64,000 nt of DNA from Lineolata rhizophorae (lineage: Eukaryota; Ascomycota; Dothideomycetes; Lineolatales; Lineolataceae), in assembly GCA_010093515.1 (NCBI GenBank), contig MU001699.1, positions 117,388-181,387 of the forward strand. The letters run 5' to 3'. The position numbers and the translations under genes were made by a program. Of the stretch, positions 54,564-64,000 are shown in pieces. Under the pieces are notes generated by a model. That model had not been told where the DNA came from. It ran no database searches and was given only the letters and a program-made list of their open reading frames with translations. The stretch's first letter is position 1, and each line of letters begins with the position of its first letter.

Positions 54564-55883
54564 TGTGGCGAGAGAGTTAGGAAGGTGAGTAGAGGAGAGA
54601 GAAATGTGTCGGGATGATGGATGAGACGTGCAGAGGACGTTGCTATTCCATGTAGACGGTGGACGGGCGGTTGATATGGTGGTGGGTGTTCACATGACTG
54701 CGCAGAAATTGGTCAATTCATGCTGAATCAGGTCGGATACAGATCCAATTGACCCAAGATACTAACACTAAATCAAGACGATCTTGGATATGCCCATAAA
54801 ATTCATGTCCTTTCCTCCGTGCGAACTCTGCGTGGTGTTGTATCACGGGTCCCGGTCGGGCGGAGCTGCAGTCGCGATGCAGTGCAAGTGCCTTCCTTGT
54901 CGCTATCAAAGCTTGCCCCGGGCGCACTAGCCACGGGCGCAGGCCTACCGAGCCGGCCTCGGGCGCAAAAGAACGCCTCTAGTGCTACGCACATGTCCGA
55001 CCAGACACTCTCCCACCTTCCCTCCGTGGCGCTTCAGTACCAATTTACCTCCATACTACGCTCTTCCTCTTCGTTTTTCACACCAACCTAGCCACCCATC
55101 CTCAGCTCCGCTCCGTCGCGTCTCTGCCCTTCGCGACAAGCTCGTCCTCCTTTACTTCTTTTCTCTTTCCCGACACGACAGCATCCTGATCTGGTTGGTT
55201 CGGCGCGACCGGCCGACCAACCAGCTGCATCGCGCCACCCCGCGCCGACTGGGCGAGCGAGCGCGCCCGACCCCCCGGTCTGTCTCTGCCCGTCGGCCAA
55301 AATAATCCATCCCCGTCGTTCGCTCATCCGCACCGCGCAACCATCCATCCGCCGACCTTCCCTGCGCAACACCCCCAGCGACGTAACGAGTCCAAGTCGG
55401 CGCGTCGAAAGCGGACACACGCGACGCGCAGCTGTGCGGCGACAGCGCGCATTTTTTACGCGGTCCCCTTTTCAGGTTGTTTCCTATTTTCAGTCGACGC
55501 GGAACGGGCGCTCTGACGCGCTTCTGCGGAAGTGCCCGTGCGGCTTCCTTCCTCGTCGGATAGCGAAGGGATCGAACCAGCGGGGCGCGACGCTCGGCGG
55601 CGCGACTCGACGTCACGCGGGGGAATTTTCGCTCCTCGCGGAAGCTGCCTTCGAGTCTACGCCACCGCTCTTGGACGCGCGGCTTCCATCGCAGACGCAG
55701 AAGGGAAACATCCTTCCTGCTGCGCCTGCCACGCTTCGCATATCAGACGCGCACGGCTCGCGTCGTCTAGCATCTAAACGACACGAGCACTCGCACACAC
55801 ACAGATAGCACCTTCCAAACCACCTACCTCGGTACCAACACGCGTCGCGCATCAACGCCACCAACTGCACAACTGCCCCCAAA
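54564..55883. promoter_or_regulatory. Divergent region UreD / SCC3
   Basis: 1.3 kb between opposite starts. The right half is GC-rich and probably the SCC3 leader; it contains several small upstream open frames. No protein family is recognised. Confidence 0.45.
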
Positions 55884-58800
55884 ATGTCCTCCGACACCGT
55901 CGCCGGTGATGCCGGCCCCCGAGCCTCCGCCGACGCTCCCGCCTCCACAGCCGATACCGCACGCCGTCGCTCCGGCCGCGTCGTACGCAAGCCGACCATG
56001 TTCGGCGCCGACGCGTCGGCCCCGGCCCCGACTTCGAGCCGCCGCCGCAGCGGCGGCGCGAACAAGCGGAAGCGTGCGCAACGGGATGACGATGACAACG
56101 AGGACGTCGGAGGAGAGGAGAGGGCGCGGGCAGATCAGGATGGCGACGTGGCGATGAGGGACGGAGAGGAGGAAGTGGATGAGGAGAGTGGTGGGGAGGA
56201 GGAGAGTGAGGACGAGGAAGATGAGGAGCCGGATGAGGAGGAGGTGAGGGAGAAGAGGAGGAGGGGCGCCGGGGGTAGGAGGGGTCGTGGTGGTGGCGCC
56301 ACGGCGACGAGAGGTAGGGGCACTGCGAAAGGGAAGAGAGGGGCGGTTGGGGCTGCTACGACAACGAGAAAGGTTTCCGGTGGGAAACCACCGGCGGCGA
56401 AGAAGACCAAAACGAATACGGCTGGAGAGACTGCGGCCACGAATGGCGATGGAACGGTGCAGTTAGCGCTCAGGCCGGCGCAGACCCGCGCGAAGAAGAT
56501 GAAGAAGGCGAAGCCGAGGGGAGATGCGCTGGAGGGAACCGAGGAGGGTAGCCTGTACGGTGAGTGTGGCATATCCGACGCGTTTCTTTCCATCTTGGCC
56601 GCCAAGTAAGTGAATAGTTCGGTTGCTGACTGTCATTGCGTGGGATGCAGCGCGCGTCTTTTCGGGCGAAAACTCCCTCGATGATGTCGCGGCGCAGTGG
56701 GTCGTGGGTTTCGAACAGGCCGAGTCGTCGGCGCTGGCGGAGCTCATCAACTTTGTGCTCAAATGCGCGGGCTGCGATCTGAAGATCGATAGTAACGACG
56801 CGGAGGATCCGGATGCGTGTCCTAACAAATTGGCGGATTTGCAGGACGAGTATCAGGCGGTAAGTTTGGCTCTGTTTTGGTCTTACGCACCGGCGTCTGA
56901 AGAGCGGTGCTAATGTGAGGATGCGCAGCAAAATGTCACCGAGTATCCCTTGATCGCAAAGGGTAGGGCGGCCACCTCGTTTAAAGACGCCCTAGTGGGC
57001 TTCTTCGATTCCCTGATCAAGTCGATTGCGGCCTCATCATTGCTATTCACCAACCCGGCTTTAATTGAGAATGTTCACACGTGGGTTAGCACTATGTCGT
57101 CGGCGGCAAACCGCCCTTTTAGGCATACGGCCACCGTTGTTTCCCTCGCCGTCGTGACATCACTGTGCGAAGTGGGCAGGGGGATTCTAGACAGCGCTGC
57201 AAAGACACTGCAGCAGAAGGAAGGAGAGCAGAAGAAGGGTCGCGTGAACAAGGGACGTGTTGGCGCACTTGAACAGAAGTCGAAGCAGACTCGAGAGCGG
57301 CAGGAACAGCTGGAAGATCTGCTTAAGGATTGGTTCGATACCGTGTTTGTGCACCGCTATCGGGACATTGACCCCAAGATCCGCGTCGAGTGCGTGGCCG
57401 CTCTCTCGGATTGGATCATGATCTACCCTGACGTCTTCTTTGACGCGAACCATCTACGCTATCTTGGCTGGGTCTTGTCGGACACGGTGCACCAGACAAG
57501 GCACGAGGTCGTAACGCAACTAAAACGGCTGTACGCCGACTCGGATAAACTAGTCGGGCTCAAGACGTTTACGGAGAAGTTCCGAGCGCGAATGGTCGAG
57601 ATGGCGACGCGGGACGCGGACTCGGCCGTGCGCGCGGCCGCCGTCGAACTCCTCGATTTGCTACGCCAGGCGGGCATGCTCGAGCCGGACGACATCGATT
57701 CCATCGGCCGCCTCATTTTCGACGCCGAACCCAAGGTCCGCCAGGCTGTCGTTGGCTTCTTCGCCGAAAACATTAACGATGTGTACGAGTCGAAGCTGGA
57801 AGAGATGGGCGGGCAGGAAGCGCTCGAGGACGTGCTGGGCCCCGTCGTCGCGCCCGAGGAACGCGAGCCGGGCGACGACTTCGCTTTCGACGCGCCACAT
57901 CTCGAGTGGGCCAAGATCAAATGCCTGGTGGAAATTCTGGAGAGCTACGATGAGGCCAACGCAGATGAAGACACCACAAGTGCTGGGGGGGCCCTGCCGA
58001 GCACTTTCGAGCGCAGCCCCGGCGGCGTCGGCATGAACTACGTGCTTATCGCGGCCGGGGTCGAGTCGCGCTTCGCGCTCGCGGCCCAGGCACTGTACGA
58101 CCACATGGCTGAGGTGCGGGACTGGGAGATGCTGGCGGGATATCTACTATACGATCACTCCGTAGCGGCCCAGAACGGTGCTGCCGCCGGCGACGACCCG
58201 GAGGCCCTGCTAAAGCAAGAATGCTGCCTCTCTGAGAAGGAGGAGATTATCCTGCTCGACGTGCTGCATGCCTCGGTAGGGATCGCGCTGACAGGACCCG
58301 AAGACGCGGCTAGCGGCGATCCACTCGCCACTACGGCGCATGGCAAGCGCCGCGCCGCTGTCTATCACCACTCGAAGAAACTCAGCAAGGCGCAACGACA
58401 GGAAGAAGCCGAGGCGCGCGAAGTTGCCGCGGCACGCCTTGCACCACTTATCCCGCGCCTGCTAGCAAAGTTCGGTGCAGTACCCGACGCCGCCTCGGCG
58501 GTGCTCCGCCTCGAGCATCTCCTCGATCTTGACGTCTTCGCCCAGCTGCGCCAGGGCTCCACCGTCTATGCCCGCTTGCTCGACGACGTGAACAAGCAGT
58601 TCCTCACCCACGGCTCGGAGCGGGTGCTTGCGGAGGCTAGCGCGGCGCTGCTACACGCCAAGAGCAACGAGGAACTGAACGAGGGCATCGAGGGTAGGAT
58701 CGCGGCGCTGTGGGACGACGTCCTGGACGCGTTGAGAAAGCTGTGCAGGGGCAAGGACGCCCAGGAGGTGGGGAAACGCGGCAGCCTGGGCGAGACCGTC

Positions 58801-60474
58801 GTGCAGGCGCTCAAGCACACCGTCGCACGCATCGAACACTTGGCTAGCATTTCAGACTGCACGGACGCGTTGGAGGCGCGGCCCCCGATGCCGGCCGTAG
58901 TGACGCCAGTCACTCAACAGCAGAAGGGCCGCAAGGGCAGGCGCCGCGCTGCTGCGGCCGCCAACCAGCCATCCGATGGCGCGTCGGGCTCCCAACCTAC
59001 GGGCCCAGCCCCGCCATGCATCGACCTTCTACTCGTGCTCGTTGCCCGCGCGGATCCCTCAGCCGCCGCCGAGGACGACACTCCGCCGGACATAGCGTCC
59101 GAGCGCGCCGCCCTCGAAGATGCCCTCGCGTTCCACGCCGCTCGCGCGGCTTTCTTCTACTTCCTGTGGCGCGTCCGCGCGCTGCAGGATACGGCTTCCT
59201 TGGCCGCCGGCTCCTCGGCGTCAGCGCTCGCGGCAATGGACCTCGACGCGCTCGCGGCGCGTCGCGACCGCTTCGTCACGCTACTGAAGGACACAGTCGG
59301 CGCGCGGAAGGGCGCTGGCGGCGTACGCGTAGGCCTCGCGGGCGTGCTGCTCGATCTAGGCGCGGGGCTGTGGGGCCTTCGCGGCGTGAAGGGGCTGCGC
59401 GGCGCGACGGAGGCAGGCGCGGAGGCCCAGGAGCAAGCGGAACGGACGCCGGAGCGGGCGAATGGGCAGAATGGCGATCCGGCCACGGTTGCGGCGGACA
59501 AGTGGGAGGAAGTGCGCGGGCTAGCTGGGCCGGTGCTAGACGCACGCGCGGCAGAACTGCTAAGGGAGGTACTTGTCTCGACGATGAAGGGGTTCGCGAG
59601 GCGGGCGGGCCGCATCGTCGAAGTGCCGATCGAGCGGGCTAGAGGCAAGAGCAAGGCGGGTCGCCGAGGAGGCGCCGCGGCGGCGGCCGAGGACGAGGAT
59701 CCGAACGCCGAGCCGGTGGATCCGGACGGGGAGCCGGAGGACTCGGACGATGCGGACGCAGATGAGTCCGAGGACGAGGAGGAAGACGACTCGGACGAGG
59801 AGAGCGAGGAGAGCGAGGACGAGGCCGAGGCTGGCGCCGAGGAAGGCGATGAAGATGATGAAGCTAGGGCAACGAGGGCGGAACGAAGGCGCCAGAAGAG
59901 GCTGCGACGCACGCTTGAGGCGGAGCGCAGGCTGTGCGAGTTGGCGGCCAAGATCGTGGTCGCGCTCCTAGCGGGGTGCGTTGAGGGCGAGGGCGGTGCT
60001 GCCGTGGCGCCGGACAAGGACGGGGTTGCCGGCGAGAAGCAGGGCCGGCTCCGGGCGCTGCTCGAGGCTAATGTGAAGCATCTAGGCGCGAATTATAAGG
60101 AGGTGGTGGCGTATCTGGATGTTGAGGGGAGGGTGGATAAGGCGGAGCGGATGGCGAGGGCGAGGAGGGCGAAGAGGGAGAAGAAGGATAAGGAGAGGGA
60201 GGTGGAGAGGGAGGAGCGGGCGAGGAGGGAGGCGAGGAGTGTGGAAGTGGGTGGGGATGAGGGAGAGGGAGAAGAGGAGGAGCAGGGTAGCGAGGGAATG
60301 GCTGACGGGAGGAGGGAAAAGGAGCTGGATGAGAGCGGGGAGGTGAGTAGGGAGGTGCTGAAGGAGAAGGGGTTGCTTGTTGAGGGGGAGGAGGGGGAGG
60401 ATGATGAAGGGATGGGAGAGGGGGAGGAGAGGGAGGAAGTGGAGGCTGAGCCGGAGACTGTGCTTGGTGATTGA
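55884..60474 (+). CDS. SCC3: Cohesin subunit SCC3 / STAG (SA) protein
   Basis: Three exons (55884-56559, 56651-56859, 56929-60474) give 1476 residues in frame. The N-terminal 225 residues are disordered and charged, with a KRKRAQRDDDDNE stretch, GRGRG-type basic runs and KKTKT/KKMKKAK nuclear signals. The STAG domain follows, spanning introns 1-2 and exon 3: NSLDDVAAQWVVGFE, then SFKDALVGFFDSLIKSI. HEAT-like helices come next, including VFVHRYRDIDPKIRVECVAA, the conserved stromalin motif. A long acidic tract (about 1216-1276) and a charged coiled-coil tail end the protein. SCC3 binds the kleisin subunit and DNA in the cohesin ring. It is longer than typical yeast SCC3, mainly from low-complexity ends. 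Confidence 0.95.
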
Positions 60475-61380
60475 GGGTGTTGTCTTTCGCCTTTTTACTT
60501 TTCTTTCCTGGATTCACGTGTGCTTCTCGGCGGGCGGGCGGGCGCCCGTTCCGATCGGTTAATGATGGTAGCTGTACTGTTGTTGTTCTTGCTGTGCTAC
60601 GATAGTCGACTTTTCCGTTTTGTTAGGCTGTGTCACTCGGGTTCTGCTCTGTTTTTGTTTTTTCTATATCAGGGTCGGCAAGTGTAATTTTCTCTTTCTG
60701 TCTTTTTCTTCTTGCAGTTTCTTTTCTTCTAAGGAAAACAAAAGGAATATTGTTTCGATGGTTCAAGGTTGTCACTGCTCTGCTAAGGATGGAGGTTTTT
60801 ACATGGGTTTCTCTTGTCTGGTTAGGGTAGAGTAATTCTCGCTGTGAGTATTTTTATGAGCAATTGCGATGCTTGCAAGTTCGCGTGTTTCAAATGGACT
60901 GTGGGTTTACGCATAGTATGCTGAGCATTGTTAGTGAAATAGTGTATTAGTGAGGATGAAATTGTTTGCTAAGGTTTGGTCTACATGTGGAGATTTTTTT
61001 GTATGAGTTAATGGGATGTGTAGTGCGGCGTACTTCGCTACTTATGTTCTGCGGTTCGACTTCATGGTTAGAATCGTCAACTTTGTTTGTCTTGGGTTCT
61101 AATTGAGCCTTGGTGTGTTAGCTAATTCTATGACCTTAATATCTCAGCTATTAAAATGCGCCACAATGTAAGTGATACATGCCGACTATATCTACTTCTC
61201 CATGACGAGCGGACTATGGCATTACTCAAGCCGCCGCAAAGACCTTATAAACGCATCGATTACAGCCCTACTTTCGACAGCTCTAACCCAAGTCCTCCAG
61301 CCACCAGACCAAACCCTCAACCAAAGCATCCATAAAAATTACAAATTCCGCCTACCGCCTACCCTGCCACCCCAAACACC
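60475..61380. other. Region between convergent SCC3 and PCD genes
   Basis: 906 bp, AT-richer, presumably 3' untranslated DNA of both genes. No coding gene is seen. Confidence 0.5.
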
Positions 61381-62143
61381 TCACTTCTCCCTCTTCGCCT
61401 CCCCACAACCACATTCCATGCCCTCTGCCGAGCTCCCCACCGCTACTGCAGGCTGCTCGACTGGAACCACCTTATCCCCCAGCTTCGCGGCCTCGGCCTC
61501 GCATAGCCGCGCCATGGCCAGATCTTTAGCCGATAGCCCGCGCGGCGCGTGCGTCGTCCAGCGTACGTGCAGCGAAGAGTACACATTTGTCCACTCGGGG
61601 TGGTGGCGCGCGGACTGGCTGTGCGCGGCGATGGTGGTCATGTAGGCCTGCATGGGGCCAAGCGTCGGTGTTAGGATACTTGGGGGCTAAGGAGGTGTGC
61701 GTATGTTGGGGCGAGGGTGAAGGAATGGAGCGAAAGAGGCAGGTGGTGACGAGGGAGGGCCGGAGTTAGCTGGGAGGCCGACATACCCAGGTGTCTTTGA
61801 AGGTTCTGAATCTAAAGTGGCGCTCGAGACCCATGCGGTCGGCGGAGAGGCGCCAGGGCGTGGTGGAGAGGAAGGCGGAGAGGTCGCGGGTTAGGGCTTC
61901 GGCGTCGGTGTTCGGGCCGAAGATAGGTGTAGAGGCTCCCGGTGGTGTTTGGGAGGTTGGCGAGGGGGAGGAGGAGTTGCTCGACATGCGGGTGGGGAGC
62001 GGACTGCGGACTGTTGCTGTCGTTGGCGGGAGGAGCGTGCGGGATGGTTGGGATAGAAGTCCCGAGCGGCGGCTTAGATGGGCCAAAGGATGGCGGGTCT
62101 GGATCTGCCCGCGTACAAGACGAGGCGCTAGAAAAGAGAGCAT
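61381..62143 (-). CDS. Pterin-4a-carbinolamine dehydratase (PCD/DCoH), possible mitochondrial leader
   Basis: Two exons (61787-62143, 61381-61647) give 207 residues in frame. The fold is visible as WRLSADRMGLERHFRFRTFK, then DTW joined across the intron to AYMTTIAAHSQSARHHPEW; HHPEW is the catalytic signature. The segment YSSLHVRWTTHAPRGLSAKD completes the family. PCD dehydrates 4a-hydroxytetrahydrobiopterin during pterin recycling. The N-terminus MLSFLAPRLVRGQIQTRHPL is Arg-rich and lacks acidic residues, like a mitochondrial presequence. A second Met at 61987 would give a shorter 155-residue cytosolic form. An in-frame upstream Met at 62173 also exists. The C-terminal tail has a CGCGE end beyond the usual domain. 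Confidence 0.9.
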
Positions 62144-62553
62144 AATGATTTTTTTTCTCTTCAAATAAGACAAGATGAGGCGATTATTCGACTTTGCAAT
62201 TCAATCGCGGAAGACTTCCGTTGGCAATTCTACATGTTGCAGGCCTTGAACAGGGACGAGTAAATTACTGCGTACTCTGCATGGAATCAGCAAAATGCAC
62301 TACACTACTGTAGGAACTCATGTATACCGCATTCAAATTTTGAGTTAAATTTTGTACTTACCGCAAATGTAAATATCGCGATTTTAAAGCTAATCGGCAG
62401 CTTGGCTTTCACACGTGCCGTTTGCCGTTGAACAGGTAGCGCTCTGTGTTGACTAAGCCAGTCTTTATCGATAAAACTAAAATGTAGCTCGGCATCCATG
62501 TTTCTCGCTTCAAAATTTCCAACTCGCGAAATTCCTCAACGCCTCAAGCAACC
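62144..62553. promoter_or_regulatory. Divergent promoter region PCD / coiled-coil protein
   Basis: 410 bp between opposite starts, AT-rich in the middle (62200-62420). No gene is seen. Confidence 0.5.
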
Positions 62554-63893
62554 ATGCCCCACAAACACACTCGCCGAAAAGGCGCTAGTGACTCAAAGTA
62601 GACAGACACTCTGAATCCCCAGTCTGATATGCACAATCTCACTAACACCCTTCTCCCAGCTTCGACCTGCCACCGTCCTCCTTCGCGCGCGCCCTCCCCG
62701 TCGGCAAAACCGCGACGAATAAGAAACCCACTGTCCCGTCGCAATCAAAAGCCGCACAAAAGAAAGAGCGAAAGCGCAAGGGTATTTACGCCAAAGACGA
62801 CACGCCGAAGGGTTTCCTACGCCTCATGAAGATGCGCTCGGCCGGCAGACTGCCTGACGGCCTCGACGACGGCAACTCAGCGAAGACGAAGAAGCGCAAG
62901 CGCGGGCAAGATGAAGATGGCGAATGCGTAGGCGGCCAGCAGAATGACTGCGAAGCTGAGGGTGAAGCCGAGGGCAAAGTCGGCGCGACAGAAGTCCCCC
63001 ATATCAGGCCTGGCGAGCGCCTGGCTGATTTCGCGGCAAGAGTCAATCAGGCGCTACCGCTGACGGGCCTGTCGCGCAAGGGGAAGCACGTCGAAGGCAT
63101 GCGGGAGAAGCAAACAAGGCACGAGAAGAGACTAAGGCGGATGCAGGCGGAGTGGCGGAAGGAAGAGGAGCGAATACGGAGGAAGGAGGAGGAGGAGCGG
63201 GAGGTGGCGGAAGAGAAGGAGGAGGAGCAGGTGGCGCAGTATGGAGGCGAGGGTGTGTTTGCGGCTGCGGGTCAAGTGAAGAAGAAGAGGGGGAAGAGAA
63301 GGGGGGCTGGGGGTTCTAGCGGTGGCGAGGGGAACGGTGTGGAAGAAGATCCATGGGCTGTGCTGAAACAGACGAGAGAGCAGCCGAAGGGATTGCATGA
63401 TGTCGTGCAGGCTCCGCCGCAGCTCAAGGTGATTCCGAAGGAGAAGTTCAAGGTGACAAATGGGGCCAAAGTGGAGGTTGATAATATACCCAATGCGGCT
63501 GGTAGTTTACGAAGGCGAGAGGAGCTAGGCCAGACGCGCAAGAGCATCATTGAGGGATATAGGAAAATGATGGGAAGTAAACGAGGAGCAGAGTGAGTAG
63601 GATTCCAAAGTAGGAGTTTCAAAAAATATATGGATCGAACTATTGGCGCGGCACGGTTTACTTTCAATGCCTAAGTTCAAGTGAGCTTCATTGGTATTGC
63701 TAGATACCGCCCCTGTCTCGCCTGTCTCGTTGAGGTTTTTATGCACATGCGTCGAGACCAACAAGCTTTCACAAGCATCAATCAGCCATTTAGCAAATAC
63801 TCTAGCGTCTAATTTTTTATTTTTTTTTTCTGTAATAGGGTTTCGGCCGTGGAGCCTAGTTCGTCGCCAACGCCAGGGACTTCCAGAAACTGA
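62554..63893 (+). CDS. Basic coiled-coil nuclear/nucleolar-type protein (CCDC137-like layout)
   Basis: Exons 62554-62597 and 62660 onward; the first join gives MPHKHTRRKGASDSN then FDLPPSSFARALPV. The protein is very basic, with KKRKRGQDED. It has a DDTPKGFLRLMKM segment, a PHIRPGERLADFAARVNQAL segment and a long Arg/Glu coiled coil (about residues 175-235). This arrangement recalls the CCDC137-type nucleolar proteins, but the match is by eye and weak. The C-terminus has two readings. One stops at 63596 (326 residues). The other splices from a GTGAGT donor at 63593 to a polypyrimidine-preceded AG at 63838 and ends at 63893 (343 residues). I list the spliced form because donor, branch-like CTAAT and T-tract are all present. 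Confidence 0.75.
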
Positions 63894-64000
63894 GGGGCCA
63901 GAAAGGCGCCGTAGAGATTATGCAGAGACGCTGTAGCAGGTTAGGTTCCATGTAACGTAATCCACCACGCAGTGACACCAACCACCTAGTGACACCGACG
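63894..64000. other. Right window edge
   Basis: 107 bp downstream of the last gene; nothing recognised. Confidence 0.4.

Overview
This is nuclear DNA of a filamentous ascomycete fungus (Pezizomycotina; a Sordariomycete is my best guess, not proven). The grounds are genes split by short GT...AG introns (about 50-350 nt) with CTAAC/CTGAC-type branch points, a C2H2 + fungal transcription-factor middle-region protein, an ACS-family MFS permease, a pogo/Fot1-type transposon, and fungal-style POT1, ASE1, SCC3, UreD and IRC22 orthologues. There are no operons or ribosome-binding sites. One assembly gap of 845 N lies at 40580-41424. All exon joins below were worked out by hand from splice sites and reading frame.

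Layout. 0.8-5.7 kb: a UBA-RWD-DEAH RNA helicase. 5.7-9.5 kb: GC-rich, gene-poor, with simple repeats. 9.5-11.7 kb (minus): a low-complexity fungal protein. 11.7-15.0 kb: gene-poor. 15.0-30.9 kb: a nine-gene block of catabolic type. In order these are a two-domain carboxymuconolactone-decarboxylase (CMD) protein, a beta-hydroxyacid dehydrogenase (HIBADH type), a metallo-beta-lactamase-fold (MBL) hydrolase, a zinc alcohol dehydrogenase, a C2H2 regulator, a PcaC-like CMD protein, a second HIBADH, a second MBL hydrolase and an MFS permease. 31-33.6 kb: empty. 33.6-36.3 kb (minus): ASE1/PRC1. 37-39.9 kb: a doubtful ORF and a decayed coding remnant. 39.9-41.7 kb: a pogo/Fot1 element with perfect 47-bp inverted ends. 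42.5-43.6 kb: TRAP-alpha/IRC22. 43.6-46.4 kb: AT-rich and empty. 46.4-63.9 kb: housekeeping genes POT1, importin alpha, UreD, SCC3/STAG, pterin-4a-carbinolamine dehydratase and a nucleolar-type coiled-coil protein.

The most interesting part is the 15-31 kb block. Three enzyme families (CMD, HIBADH, MBL) each occur twice, on either side of an alcohol dehydrogenase and a C2H2 regulator, with a permease at one end. The exact 8-mer CTACCCCG / CGGGGTAG occurs five times. By eye I found it only in intergenic promoter DNA of this block, 246-422 bp upstream of CMD1/HIBADH1, CMD2, HIBADH2/MBL2 and the permease. A GGGG core suits a two-finger C2H2 factor. I infer a co-regulated pathway that imports a small acid or lactone, opens the lactone (MBL), decarboxylates or isomerises the product (CMD) and performs redox steps (ADH, HIBADH). 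The substrate is unknown.
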